A stretch of 64,000 nucleotides of DNA, from positions 6,066 through 70,065 of the forward strand of contig CAYMNG010000002.1 in the NCBI GenBank assembly GCA_964391765.1. Direction: 5' to 3'. Within the stretch, counting starts at the first letter, position 1. Every line of letters begins with the position of its first letter. The position numbers and the translations under genes are program-made. Origin of the DNA: UBA10649 sp964391765. Its GTDB lineage: Bacteria; Actinomycetota; Actinomycetes; S36-B12. Below, piece by piece: positions 32,938 to 41,651 of the stretch. The notes under the pieces are model-generated. The model did not search any database, was not told where the DNA came from, and saw only the letters and a program-made list of their open reading frames with translations.

Positions 32938-34164
32938 GTGGCCTACGACGTCGACCGGCTCCGTGCCCGTGTCCCCGCCCTCGCCGACGGCACCGCGTAC
33001 TTCGACGGCCCGGGTGGCACCCAGGTCCCCGACCTTGTGGCGCAGGCGATCTACGACGCGCTGACCGCACCGTCGGCCAACCGGGGGCACGTCACCGCGG
33101 CCGAGCGCAACGCCGAGGAGTGTGTCGTCGGCGCGCGGCTGGCCGGCGCCGACCTGCTCGGTGCCGACCCGGCCGGCATTGTCTTCGGTCGCAGTGCGAC
33201 CGAGTTGACGTTCGCGGTCGCGCGCACGCTCGCGCAGCAGTGGGGACCCGGCGACGAGATCGTCGTCACGCGGCTGGATCACGACGCGAACGTGCGCCCG
33301 TGGGTGACCTACGCGCAGCGCACGGGGGCCACGGTCCGGTGGGTTCCGTTCGACCCCGCGACCGGCGTGCTCACGACCGACGACGTCCTGCGGCAGGTCA
33401 GCGACGCGACCCGGGTCGTCGCGGTGACCGGCGCGTCGAACCTGCTGGGCACGCGGCCGGATGTCGCCGCGATCGGCGCGGAGCTGGGGTCCGGCGACGC
33501 GCTGCTGTACGTCGACGGCGTGCACCTGGCCGCGCACGGGCCGGTGGACGTCGTCGACCTCGGCGCGGACTTCTTCGTCTGCAGCCCCTACAAGTTCCTC
33601 GGCCCCCACCTGGGGATGCTGGCCGCGTCGCCGGCGCTGCTGTCGACGATGTGGCCGGACAAGCTGCGGCCGTCGACCGACGACGTCCCCGAGCGGTTCG
33701 AACTCGGGACGTTGCCGTACGAGCTCCTCGCCGGCGTCCGCGCGGCGATCGACGTCCTCGCCGACCTCGTCCCCGGCGACGAGGCGGACCTACCCCGGCG
33801 CGCGCGGGTCCTGCGGTCGATGACGGCGCTGGCGCAGTACGAGGGCGCGCTGCACACCCGACTTCGCGCCGGACTCGAGGCGATCGCGGGCGTGCGCCTG
33901 TTCGGTCACGCGCCGGTGCGCACGCCCACCGAGCTGTTCGAGATCGCCGGCCGGATGTCGGCCGACGTGCACCGTGCCCTCGCCGAGCGCGGGATCAACG
34001 CCCCGGCCGGGTCGTTCTACGCGATCGAGGCGGCCAACTGGCTCGGCCTGGGTGCGGCCGGGGCGGTCCGGGCGGGCATCGCGCCGTACACGTCGATCGC
34101 CGACGTGGACCGGCTCGTTGCCGCGGTCGCCGACCTCGCCGCCGACGCGGGCCGTCGTGACTGA
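32938..34164 (+). CDS. Cysteine-desulfurase-like class V aminotransferase
   Basis: The 408-residue protein is a fold-type I PLP enzyme of the NifS/Csd group: YFDGPGGTQVP at the N-terminus, FGRSATELTFAVA, DHDANVRPW, YVDGVHLAAH, and the PLP lysine in CSPYKFLGPHLG. The usual mobile-loop catalytic Cys of SufS-type enzymes is not seen, so selenocysteine-lyase or isopenicillin-epimerase-like chemistry is equally possible. GAGGA lies before the GTG start. It overlaps the lipoprotein gene by eight bases. Confidence 0.82.
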   Translation: MAYDVDRLRARVPALADGTAYFDGPGGTQVPDLVAQAIYDALTAPSANRGHVTAAERNAEECVVGARLAGADLLGADPAGIVFGRSATELTFAVARTLAQQWGPGDEIVVTRLDHDANVRPWVTYAQRTGATVRWVPFDPATGVLTTDDVLRQVSDATRVVAVTGASNLLGTRPDVAAIGAELGSGDALLYVDGVHLAAHGPVDVVDLGADFFVCSPYKFLGPHLGMLAASPALLSTMWPDKLRPSTDDVPERFELGTLPYELLAGVRAAIDVLADLVPGDEADLPRRARVLRSMTALAQYEGALHTRLRAGLEAIAGVRLFGHAPVRTPTELFEIAGRMSADVHRALAERGINAPAGSFYAIEAANWLGLGAAGAVRAGIAPYTSIADVDRLVAAVADLAADAGRRD

Positions 34165-34675
34165 CCGCCCACGGCGGATCGCGCCGGCTTCGGCCTGCTC
34201 GCCCGGGCGCCGGCGTGCCGCGCAGGCCCGGGTGCTGGCCGGGCCGGTCGCCGCGGTCGTGCTCCTCGCCGGCTGCGCGGGCGGGGGATCGGACGCCGCC
34301 GCGGGTGCGCCCGACGGGCCGCGGGCGCTGGTAGTGGGACTGACCCGCCTCGGCGTGGACTGCACCGACGTGACCGCGACGCAGTCCACGACGCTGCCGT
34401 ACACGGCCATCGCGTGCGTCGGCGTGCACCTGGACTGGGTGACCGACCGCGACCGGTACGCCGCGCTCGTCGCGGCGGACTGCGCGGCGGCGGACACCGC
34501 CCGGGCGGCGGCGGACCCGACGGTCGTCGTGACCGGGCCCGACTGGGTGCTGCGCGGGGCGGACCGCGCCACGGCGGACGGCTGGCCGCGGCGCGTCACG
34601 CCGGCGGCGGCGGCCCAGGCGTTGGGCGGGACGGCGGTCACGACGGCGGAGTACTGCCGCCGGGTCGGTGCCTAG
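34157..34675 (+). CDS. Putative lipoprotein, unknown function
   Basis: The 172-residue protein has a basic start, a hydrophobic segment and the lipobox LAGC (VVLLAGCAGG), so it should be lipid-anchored outside the membrane. The mature part has four further cysteines and no family I recognise. The frame overlaps the upstream aminotransferase gene by eight bases. Its TAG stop falls in a CTAG that also supplies the stop of the convergent methyltransferase gene. Confidence 0.7.
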   Translation: MTDRPRRIAPASACSPGRRRAAQARVLAGPVAAVVLLAGCAGGGSDAAAGAPDGPRALVVGLTRLGVDCTDVTATQSTTLPYTAIACVGVHLDWVTDRDRYAALVAADCAAADTARAAADPTVVVTGPDWVLRGADRATADGWPRRVTPAAAAQALGGTAVTTAEYCRRVGA

Positions 34676-35478
34676 ACCGGCAGTCGGCCGGCGACCGGCC
34701 GCTGGACGACCCACGTGGCGCGCAGGGTCGTCGGGTTCGCCGGGGTCGGGGAGTACTCGTCGACGACCCGCACGACGACCAGTCCCGCGGCGACGACCGC
34801 CGCGCGCACCTCGCGGTCACGGTGCAGGTACTGCAGGTGCTCCTCGACGAAGTCCCGCGACGGGTCGACGTCGGACTGCAGCGACATGATCGAACGACAC
34901 GTCCGGGCACGTTCGTCGACGACGTAGGTCACCGCGTACCGGCAGTCGCCGGCCGTCCCCAGGACGACCGGGTTGTCGCGCGCGAGCGCGATGAGCGCAT
35001 CGGCGTGCAGGTCGAAGACCAGCCAGCCGCCGGGGCGCAGCAACCCGCCCAGGGCGGCGAGCGTGCGGCGCAGGTCGGCCGGGTCGAGGTAGTTCAGCCC
35101 GTCCAGGGTGGACACCATCGCGTCGAAGGGTCCGGCCAGGTGCGGGTCGGGGGCCAGGTGCGGCAGGGTCGTGCGGACCAGCGGGACGGCGGTCCCCAGT
35201 CGGCCCCGGGCCAGGGCGAGCATCGCCGCCGACGCGTCCAGGCCGACCACGTCCAGGCCCCGGGCGACCAGTTCGGCCGTCATCAACCCGGTGCCGCAGC
35301 ACACGTCCAGGACCCGGCGCACACGCACCGGTCCGTCGGCCCAGGTCGCGACGGCGAAGTCGGCCCAGGACGCGAAGCAGGGGTCTACGACGACCACGTC
35401 GTCGTAGACCCCTGCCAGGTGCGCGTACGGGTCGGCGCCGCGCGGATGCCCGACCACGACCTCCCCCGAATCGGGCAT
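34672..35478 (-). CDS. Class I SAM-dependent methyltransferase
   Basis: The 268-residue protein has motif I VLDVCCGTGLMTAELVARG, the acidic end VVGLDASAAML, and LDGLNYL as motif IV. It resembles small-molecule methyltransferases; the substrate is not evident. The start is the ATG at 35478, though GTG codons a few residues inside, behind GGGGGAGG, are also possible. A perfect 18-base inverted repeat lies within the coding sequence near its 5' end. It is convergent with the lipoprotein gene and shares the CTAG stop. Confidence 0.82.
   Translation of the reverse strand: MPDSGEVVVGHPRGADPYAHLAGVYDDVVVVDPCFASWADFAVATWADGPVRVRRVLDVCCGTGLMTAELVARGLDVVGLDASAAMLALARGRLGTAVPLVRTTLPHLAPDPHLAGPFDAMVSTLDGLNYLDPADLRRTLAALGGLLRPGGWLVFDLHADALIALARDNPVVLGTAGDCRYAVTYVVDERARTCRSIMSLQSDVDPSRDFVEEHLQYLHRDREVRAAVVAAGLVVVRVVDEYSPTPANPTTLRATWVVQRPVAGRLPV
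35377..35415. repeat. Perfect 18-base inverted repeat inside a methyltransferase gene
   Basis: GCAGGGGTCTACGACGAC at 35377-35394 is mirrored exactly at 35398-35415 with a three-base loop (CAC). It encodes part of GVYDDVVVVDPC. A hairpin this long with so small a loop is unusual within a gene and could affect transcription, translation or the assembly itself. Confidence 0.9.
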
Positions 35479-35488
35479 CGGACCGCGG

Positions 35489-35782
35489 TCAGATGCCGAG
35501 GACCTTCGCCTTCGCGGCCGCGAACTCCTCGTCCGAGAGCACTCCGGCCTTGTGCAGGTCGGCCAACTGCTGCAGCTTGGCCATCGAGTCGTCCGCGGCG
35601 GGCGCGGGCTCGGGCTCGGGAGCCGCCGCCGGCGCCGGCTGCTGGGCGGCCGCGGCCTGCTGCTGGGCGGCGGCTTCCTTGTCGGCGTACTTCTCCGACT
35701 GGCGATGCGCGACCCGGCCGGAGACGGCGGTCGCGGTCCCGGCGACGACGGCCGTGCGGGCGGCCATTCGCAGGAGTCCCAT
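35489..35782 (-). CDS. SHOCT-domain protein
   Basis: The 97-residue protein has a hydrophobic N-terminus (ARTAVVAGTATAVSGRV), an Ala/Gln/Pro/Glu linker and a C-terminal SHOCT domain (MAKLQQLADLHKAGVLSDEEFAAAKAKVLG). The domain is a short oligomerisation motif at protein C-termini. Its gene is paired with the DUF6325 gene upstream, a frequent pairing. AAGGGAACCACC precedes the ATG. Confidence 0.88.
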   Translation of the reverse strand: MGLLRMAARTAVVAGTATAVSGRVAHRQSEKYADKEAAAQQQAAAAQQPAPAAAPEPEPAPAADDSMAKLQQLADLHKAGVLSDEEFAAAKAKVLGI

Positions 35783-35837
35783 GGTGGTTCCCTTCGTTGT
35801 GCGGGTGGATTCTGGATTCTCGGTGCGGTGGTTCGGC

Positions 35838-36254
35838 TCAGGCCTCGAGCAACGCCGCGGCGACGACCTCGGCGGGGATGCGGATCTGGTCGATGACGAC
35901 GGCGTCCGCTGCGGCGAACGCGGCCACCAACGGGGCCATCCAGGTGTTCTCGTAGGCGATGAGCAGCGCCGAACTGTTCGGCGCGAGGTCCTCGCTGAGC
36001 TCCTCGGCGTCGTCGTGGCTGAGCACGCCGTGGTCGCTGACCTCCAACTCCAAGAACGCCGGACCGAGGTCGGGGTCCAGGTCCTCGATCGCCAGCGAGG
36101 TGACGACGCCGTCGGCGTCCTTGAGGACGAACAGGACGTCGAGGACGCGGACCGTCCCGGCGCGGACCTGGTCCATGATCGCCGGAACGATCTGGCCGCT
36201 GAACTTGTTGCCGGGGAAGCCGATGACGTAGACGTCGACCGGACCGATGGGCAT
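35838..36254 (-). CDS. DUF6325-like small protein
   Basis: The 138-residue protein begins IGPVDVYVIGFPGNKFSGQIVPAIMDQV and continues RVLDVLFVLKDADG and ALLIAYENTWMAPL, a pattern I associate with DUF6325/DUF1269-type proteins that travel with SHOCT proteins. It has no membrane segment. Function is unknown; a stress role is only guilt by association. GGAGG lies directly before the ATG. Confidence 0.72.
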   Translation of the reverse strand: MPIGPVDVYVIGFPGNKFSGQIVPAIMDQVRAGTVRVLDVLFVLKDADGVVTSLAIEDLDPDLGPAFLELEVSDHGVLSHDDAEELSEDLAPNSSALLIAYENTWMAPLVAAFAAADAVVIDQIRIPAEVVAAALLEA

Positions 36255-36347
36255 GGGGCCTCCAGTGTGCGGATCCCGGGCGCGCGCCCGGTCGCTGGCA
36301 GATTATCAGCGCCGGCCGGTCGAACGTGGGCGGTCGATCACGTTCCC

Positions 36348-36420
36348 CACCTCGCCGATCTTGAGCTCGTACCGGGTCCGGCGCGAAAATACCCGGTACA
36401 AGCTCAAGTTCGGCGAGGTG
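36348..36420. repeat. Interspersed inverted repeat, copy 3 of 3
   Basis: Nearly perfect 30-base arms run from CACCTCGCCGATCTTGAG (from 36348) to CTCAAGTTCGGCGAGGTG (to 36420), with inner arms GTACCGGGT and ACCCGGTAC around a GC-rich loop containing GAAAA. It lies between divergent genes and only nine bases before a TACCCT -10 box, so it covers the -35 region of the next gene. Confidence 0.85.
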
Positions 36421-36441
36421 TCGGCGGGCTACCCTGCGGTC

Positions 36442-36843
36442 ATGGCCGCCGGCTCCCAGGGACGCACGGGGTACCTGGTCGTCGCGCTCCTGGCCGGCGG
36501 TGGCCTGTATGTCGTCAACCGGGCGCCCGGATGGGCGGACCTGGGCCTGTTCACGGCCGACGTCGAGCCGCTGATCGCCTACCTCAACGGGTTCCTCGCC
36601 ATCGCGTTCGTGGCCAACCTGGTGTTCGCGTTCGCGGACGTCCCGCGCCTGCGCGGCTTCGCCGGCCTGGTCCTCGCCGGCCTCGGCGGATGGATCGCCT
36701 ACCAGCTGCTCTCGGTGTTCCCGTTCACCTTCGGGTCCGCGGTCTCCGTCGTGTCGATCGCGGCGAAGGCCGTGCTCGCGTTCGCGCTCATCGGCGCGGT
36801 CCTGCTCGCGATCGTGTCCGCCCGTCGGCTGGCCCAGGGCTGA
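36442..36843 (+). CDS. Small membrane protein, unknown function
   Basis: The 133-residue protein has four hydrophobic segments (about residues 11-26, 45-66, 72-94 and 100-126) and a basic C-terminus. No named family is recognised. The ATG is six bases after TACCCT (36430-36435), a leaderless arrangement, and the promoter abuts an interspersed hairpin repeat. Confidence 0.7.
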   Translation: MAAGSQGRTGYLVVALLAGGGLYVVNRAPGWADLGLFTADVEPLIAYLNGFLAIAFVANLVFAFADVPRLRGFAGLVLAGLGGWIAYQLLSVFPFTFGSAVSVVSIAAKAVLAFALIGAVLLAIVSARRLAQG

Positions 36844-36903
36844 GCGCTCCTTCGGCGCACTGTCAGGGGGATCGGCCAGACTCGGCGCCGAAGGGGGGTG
36901 CGC

Positions 36904-38016
36904 ATGCGGTTGCTGCACCTGGCCGACATCCACCTGGATGCGCCGTTCGCGTGGGCCGGCGCTGCCGGTGGTCGTCGGCGCCGGGAGGCGATTCGCGCCG
37001 CGTTCACCGCGGCCCTCGACCTGGTGGCCGGCGAGCGGGTCGACGCGGTGTGCGTCGCGGGCGACCTGTTCGAGCACGAGCGGGTCAGCGTCGACACCGC
37101 GCGGTTCCTCGCCGACGCCTTCGCCGCGCTCGGCCCGGTGCCGGTCCTCCTCGCCCCGGGCAACCACGACTGGTACGGCCCGGCCAGCGTCTACCACCGC
37201 ACGCCGTGGCCGGCGAACGTCACCGTCTTCACCGACGACCGACTCGCGCCGGTCACCGTGGCCGACGGCCTGACCGTGTGGGGTGCGGCGCACCTGGCCG
37301 CGGCCGGCACCCGCGACTTCCTCGACGGCTTCGCCGTCGACCGGGGAGGGGTGAACCTGGGCCTGTTCCACGGCTCCGAGCGGTCGGCGATGTCGTTGCA
37401 GGACAAGGCGAAGGTCCCGCACGCACCCTTCGCCGCGGCGGACGTCCGGCGCTGCGGACTGGCCCACGCGCTGGTCGGGCACCTGCACACTCCCGTCGAC
37501 GCGCCGACGCACACCTACCCGGGGAACCCCGAGCCGCTGACGTTCGGTGAGGCCGGTCGACGCGCGGCGGTGCTCGTCGACGTCGCCGCCGACGGGACGG
37601 TGACCACGAGCCGGCGCGTCGTCGCCCGGACGACGGTCGCCGACGTCGACCTCGACGTCACCGGGCTGGCGCACTCGGGGGCGATCCGGGCCGCGGTGGC
37701 CGACGTGCTCGCGGGCCGAACCGGTGTCGTGCGCCTGACCCTGCGCGGCGACCTCGACCCGCAGGTCGACCTCGCGCCGGCGTCGTGGGCGAACGCCGTC
37801 GCGGGCGTCGACTTCGGACTCGACGCGCTCGTGGTGCGCACGACGGACCTGGGTACCGCGTACGACATCGACGCGCTGGCCGGTGAGCCGACGGTTCGCG
37901 GGCAGTTCGTCCGCGACGTCCTCGCCGCCGCGGACCCCGACGACGCCCGACGTCGTCGGATCCTCGTGACCGGCCTGCGGGCCCTGGACGGTCGGACCGA
38001 CCTCGAGGTGCGCTGA
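36904..38016 (+). CDS. SbcD/YhaO-like metallophosphoesterase (DNA repair exonuclease)
   Basis: The 370-residue protein is a calcineurin-like phosphoesterase of the Mre11/SbcD group: ADIHLDAPF, AGDLFEHERV, GNHDWYG, FHGSE and GHLHTP give the full metal site. Size and the partner gene fit the YhaO subtype rather than canonical SbcD, which is encoded separately at 46.5 kb. AAGGGGGG precedes the ATG. It overlaps the partner ATPase gene by one base (TGATG). Confidence 0.88.
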   Translation: MRLLHLADIHLDAPFAWAGAAGGRRRREAIRAAFTAALDLVAGERVDAVCVAGDLFEHERVSVDTARFLADAFAALGPVPVLLAPGNHDWYGPASVYHRTPWPANVTVFTDDRLAPVTVADGLTVWGAAHLAAAGTRDFLDGFAVDRGGVNLGLFHGSERSAMSLQDKAKVPHAPFAAADVRRCGLAHALVGHLHTPVDAPTHTYPGNPEPLTFGEAGRRAAVLVDVAADGTVTTSRRVVARTTVADVDLDVTGLAHSGAIRAAVADVLAGRTGVVRLTLRGDLDPQVDLAPASWANAVAGVDFGLDALVVRTTDLGTAYDIDALAGEPTVRGQFVRDVLAAADPDDARRRRILVTGLRALDGRTDLEVR

Positions 38017-40262
38017 TGCGGATCGAACAGGTCACCGCGTCCGGCTTCGGCCCCCTGCGCGGGCAGGTGCTCGACCTCGCCGACGGCCTCACCGTCGTCG
38101 TGGGCGGGAACGAGACCGGCAAGTCCTCCTGGCATGCCGCCGTGTACGCGGGCCTGTGCGGGATGCGCCGGGGCAAGGGGCAGGCGCACGAGCGGGACCG
38201 CGAGTTCCGTCGCCGGCACCGGCCGTGGGACGGCACCCCCTGGTGCGTGTCGGCGCGCCTTCGCCTCGACGACGGCCGGCTGATCGAGATGACCCACGAC
38301 CTCGACACGCGGGTCGCCTGCCGCGCGACGGACCTCGGACTCGGCCGGGACGTGTCGGCGCAGGTGCACAACGACGGTGCCGTCGACGGATCGATCTGGC
38401 TCGGGCTGGGCCGGCGGGCGTTCGAGGCGACCGCCTGCGTCCGTCAGGCGGATCTGCTCGCGGTTCGCCGAGCCGGCAGCGAACTTTCGGACCTGCTCGG
38501 CCGGGTCGCGGCCAGCGCGCAGGCCGACGACTCGACCGCGGCCGCGCTGGCCCGCCTGGCCGACTTCAGCCGGGAGCAGGTGGGTACGGACCGCCAGAAC
38601 TCGGTGCGGCCGTGGCGACTGGCCATCGACGCGCGCGAGCGGGCCGCCCGCGCGGTCGACGACGCGCGCCGGGCGCGGGCGCGCTTCGACGTTCGTGCGG
38701 CCGAGGTCGACGAGTTGCGGGCGGCCGCCGACGCGGCGAACCGGCGTGTGCAGCGCGCCCGGGCGGCGCAGGCCAGCGCCGAGGCCGACGCGCTGCACGA
38801 CCGGTTGGCACGGGCCACCGGGCTGGCGGCCGAACTCGGACCGGATCGGCCGGCGAGCACGACCGAGCTCACTGCGGCGGTCGCGGCGGTCGCGGCGGCG
38901 GTCGCCGGTTGGCAGGCGGTAGCGACGGCCTCCGGTGCCGCGGCGAAGCCGTCGACGGGCCGCGACCGGTCGTCGCGGCGATCGATCCCGGCCTGGGTGC
39001 TCGCCGGTGTCGCGGCGGCCTGCGCCCTCGTGGCCCTGCTCGCCGTGGCCGGATCGTCGACCGTCGTCGCGGCGGTCGGCGGTGCCCTCGCCGTGGTCTC
39101 GGCGCTCGCGGCGATCGTCGTCGGCGCGCGACGCGGCCCCGGTTCGGGGCCGGCGGATCCGCCGCCGGCGAGCCAGGCGCTGGCCCGCGCGTACGCGGAC
39201 CTCGTGCGATCGGCCGCGATCGCCGGGGTCGGCGCGCAGGCCGGTGCCCCACCCGGCCCGCCGGCCAGCACGCAGGTCGGTGCGCCCCCTGACGGCCCGC
39301 CTGGCGAGGAACTGGCGGTCCGGTTGGCCGCCTGGCTCGACGCGCAGCGCGCGCAGGCCCAGGTGCAGGAGCGGACCCTGACGCGGTGGCGCGAACTCGA
39401 TCGCACGTTGGGCGACGGCGACCTGGCCGGACTTCGGCGCCAGGCGGACCTCGCCCGGGCCCGCGCGGATCAGTACGCCACCGAGGTCGCCGACGCGACG
39501 GCCGACGTGACCGACGTACCGAAGTCCGGGGGCCGGACGGCGCCGGCCGTGGTGGGGGCCGTGGTGGGGGCCGACGCGATCGACGACGGGATCGACGACG
39601 CGATCGACGACGCGATCGACGACGCGATCGACGACGCGGCGCGGGCGGCGGCGGCCCTGGCGCAGGACGCGGCACGGGCCGAGGGCGAGATCGACGAGGC
39701 GGCCAGTGCCCTCGTCGACGTCTCGGCGTTGGAGGAGGAGCTCGCCGCCGCCGACGCCGAACTCGAACGTGTCCTGGCGCTGAAGGACGTACTCGATCGC
39801 ACCACCGCGTTCATGGCCGCGGCCCAGGACCGGGTGCATCGCGACCTCGCGCCGCGCCTGGTCGCCTCGGTCGTGCGGTGGCTGCCCGTCGTGACCGGGG
39901 GCCGGTACGTCGACGCCACGATCGATCCCCAGGACCTTCGCGTCCGGGTCCGATCCGCCGGCGGGCAGTGGTCCGAGGCCGACGTGCTGTCGTACGGCAC
40001 CGCCGAGCAGGTCTACCTGCTGCTGCGCCTGGCCCTGGTCGAGTACCTGACCGCCGACCACGACTCGTGCCCGCTGCTGCTCGACGACGTCACCGTCCAC
40101 GCCGACGCCGAGCGCACGCAGGAGATCCTCGACCTGCTGCTCGCGGTCTCCGCCCAGCGCCAGGTGGTGCTCTTCTCCCAGGAGGACCAGGTCGCCCGCT
40201 GGGCCGAAGCGCACGGCGCCACCGTCACGACGGTGTCGCTCGGGCGGGTGCCGCAGTGGTGA
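38016..40262 (+). CDS. YhaN-like AAA ATPase with mid-protein membrane segments
   Basis: The 748-residue protein has a Walker A GGNETGKSSW at residues 29-38 and ABC-type C-terminal motifs (LSYGTAEQVYLLLRLALVEYL as signature and LLLDDVTVHAD as Walker B). Coiled coils flank two hydrophobic helices around residues 325-370, as in YhaN proteins, which are Rad50/SbcC relatives. It should work with the upstream nuclease at the membrane or on DNA ends. An I-D-D-A repeat encoded by 12-base units lies in the second coil. Confidence 0.85.
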   Translation: MRIEQVTASGFGPLRGQVLDLADGLTVVVGGNETGKSSWHAAVYAGLCGMRRGKGQAHERDREFRRRHRPWDGTPWCVSARLRLDDGRLIEMTHDLDTRVACRATDLGLGRDVSAQVHNDGAVDGSIWLGLGRRAFEATACVRQADLLAVRRAGSELSDLLGRVAASAQADDSTAAALARLADFSREQVGTDRQNSVRPWRLAIDARERAARAVDDARRARARFDVRAAEVDELRAAADAANRRVQRARAAQASAEADALHDRLARATGLAAELGPDRPASTTELTAAVAAVAAAVAGWQAVATASGAAAKPSTGRDRSSRRSIPAWVLAGVAAACALVALLAVAGSSTVVAAVGGALAVVSALAAIVVGARRGPGSGPADPPPASQALARAYADLVRSAAIAGVGAQAGAPPGPPASTQVGAPPDGPPGEELAVRLAAWLDAQRAQAQVQERTLTRWRELDRTLGDGDLAGLRRQADLARARADQYATEVADATADVTDVPKSGGRTAPAVVGAVVGADAIDDGIDDAIDDAIDDAIDDAARAAAALAQDAARAEGEIDEAASALVDVSALEEELAAADAELERVLALKDVLDRTTAFMAAAQDRVHRDLAPRLVASVVRWLPVVTGGRYVDATIDPQDLRVRVRSAGGQWSEADVLSYGTAEQVYLLLRLALVEYLTADHDSCPLLLDDVTVHADAERTQEILDLLLAVSAQRQVVLFSQEDQVARWAEAHGATVTTVSLGRVPQW
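39576..39635 (+). repeat. 12-base tandem repeat in the YhaN-like gene
   Basis: Five units of GCGATCGACGAC (the second with GGG) encode A-I-D-D repeats. The unit keeps the reading frame, so its number could vary without loss of the protein. Confidence 0.88.
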
Positions 40263-40347
40263 GCCGGCGGACCGGGGCGGCGCGGCGCGCCCCCGATCGA
40301 CCGTGCGCCCTTCCCGCCCGCCGCGCCCACCCGTAGCCTCGGTGCTC

Positions 40348-41379
40348 ATGCACCCGGTCGTCGACGTGCACGCGCACGCAATGCCGATGCCACTGCTGCG
40401 GTGGCTGGCCGACGAGGGCCTGGCCGACCTCGGCGGTGTGGATGCGGCCACCGGCAGCGGCACGGTACGGATCGACCCGCAGGTCAGCGGCGTCGCCGCC
40501 GCTGTTCCGCTGGCCCGGTCGCAATGGGACGTCCACGAGCGCCTCGCCCAGATGGACGCCCAGGGGGTCAGCCATCACGCGGTGTCGCTGCCGCCGTTCC
40601 TGTTCTGCTCCACCGCATCCGATCACGACCTCGTCCGCGAGGTCGTTCGTCGGGGGAACGACGCGCTCGTCGATCTGGTGCGGGCCGCGCCCGACCGCCT
40701 CGTCGGACTGGGCACCGCCCCGCTCGGGATCGAGGGCGTCGCCGACGAGGCCCGCCGGTGCCTGGCGGCCGGACTGGTCGGGATCGCGATCGGCACCCGT
40801 GGCGGTGGGGTCGAGATCGACGCAGAGGTCAACACCGCGTTGTGGCGGCTGGTGCACGAACGCGAGGTGTTCACCTTCATGCATCCCAGCGCGATCCCCG
40901 ACGCGGGTCGGCTGTCGGACTTCTACCTGCCGCAGCTCCTCGGGTATCCGATGGAGACGGCGATCGCCGCGGCGCGCCTGGTCTTCGCCGGCGTCCGTGA
41001 GCGGTTCGGGTTCCCGCTGTGCCTGGCCCACGGCGGCGGCTGCCTGCCCGCCGTCCGCGGGCGGCTGGACCTGGGTTGGGAACGCAAGGACGTCGCCCGC
41101 GTCACGCCGATGCGGCCCAGCGCGTACCTCTCCGACCTGCTGTACGACACCGCCGTCTTCGACCCGCGCGCGCTGCGACACCTCGTCGAAGACCTCGGGG
41201 CCGACCGGGTGCTCGTCGGAACCGACTTCCCGTTCGACCTCGCCGACCGCGACCCGGTCGGGACGGTCGACGCACTGGGCCTGAGTGCCGAGCAGCGGGC
41301 GGCGATCACATGGGGGACCGCGGCGCGCCTGCTCGGACTGACGGACCCGCGACCAGGGGCCGACGAAGGGACGACATGA
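40348..41379 (+). CDS. Amidohydrolase of the ACMSD family
   Basis: The 343-residue protein has the metal-binding VDVHAHAMP at the N-terminus, a barrel His in FMHPSAIP, LAHGGG, and the Asp in VLVGTDFPFD, the pattern of aminocarboxymuconate-semialdehyde decarboxylase-related enzymes. These decarboxylate or hydrolyse ring-cleavage products. The gene overlaps the LigA-type gene by four bases, so it likely acts on the product of the dioxygenase encoded next. The ATG is eight bases after TAGCCT. Confidence 0.85.
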   Translation: MHPVVDVHAHAMPMPLLRWLADEGLADLGGVDAATGSGTVRIDPQVSGVAAAVPLARSQWDVHERLAQMDAQGVSHHAVSLPPFLFCSTASDHDLVREVVRRGNDALVDLVRAAPDRLVGLGTAPLGIEGVADEARRCLAAGLVGIAIGTRGGGVEIDAEVNTALWRLVHEREVFTFMHPSAIPDAGRLSDFYLPQLLGYPMETAIAAARLVFAGVRERFGFPLCLAHGGGCLPAVRGRLDLGWERKDVARVTPMRPSAYLSDLLYDTAVFDPRALRHLVEDLGADRVLVGTDFPFDLADRDPVGTVDALGLSAEQRAAITWGTAARLLGLTDPRPGADEGTT

Positions 41380-41651
41380 GCTGGTACGACCTGCACCGGT
41401 GCGTGTACGACTACATCCGGGCCAGCGAACGCGGCACGCCCGAGGCGTTCGACCCGGCCGGCTACGACCTCGATCCCGACGAACGGGCGGCGTTCGCCGA
41501 CCGTGACGTGGCGGCGATGTACCGGTTGCAGCTGCACGGGGTCCTGCTGAACCGCTACTGCCGCCAGATCGGGTACTCCCGCGACGCGTACCGGCAGATC
41601 CTCGCGCCCTTCGCGACGGCGCCGACCCGGAGGGGACGATGGCAGAGCTAG
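41376..41651 (+). CDS. LigA-type small subunit of an extradiol dioxygenase
   Basis: The 91-residue protein is all-helical with the LigA pattern YDLHRCVYDYIRASERGTPEAFDPAGYDLDPDERAAFADRDVAAMYRLQLHGVLLNRYCRQIG. In LigAB enzymes this subunit caps the active site of the large subunit. Its ATG overlaps the upstream gene (ATGA), and its end overlaps the ligB-type gene by 13 bases. Confidence 0.85.
   Translation: MSWYDLHRCVYDYIRASERGTPEAFDPAGYDLDPDERAAFADRDVAAMYRLQLHGVLLNRYCRQIGYSRDAYRQILAPFATAPTRRGRWQS

Noticed and set aside
36318..36346. A further SigR promoter on the minus strand (GGGAAC-N16-GTT) before the DUF6325 gene
   Set aside because: The spacer is 16 bases, not 18-19, so the match is weak.
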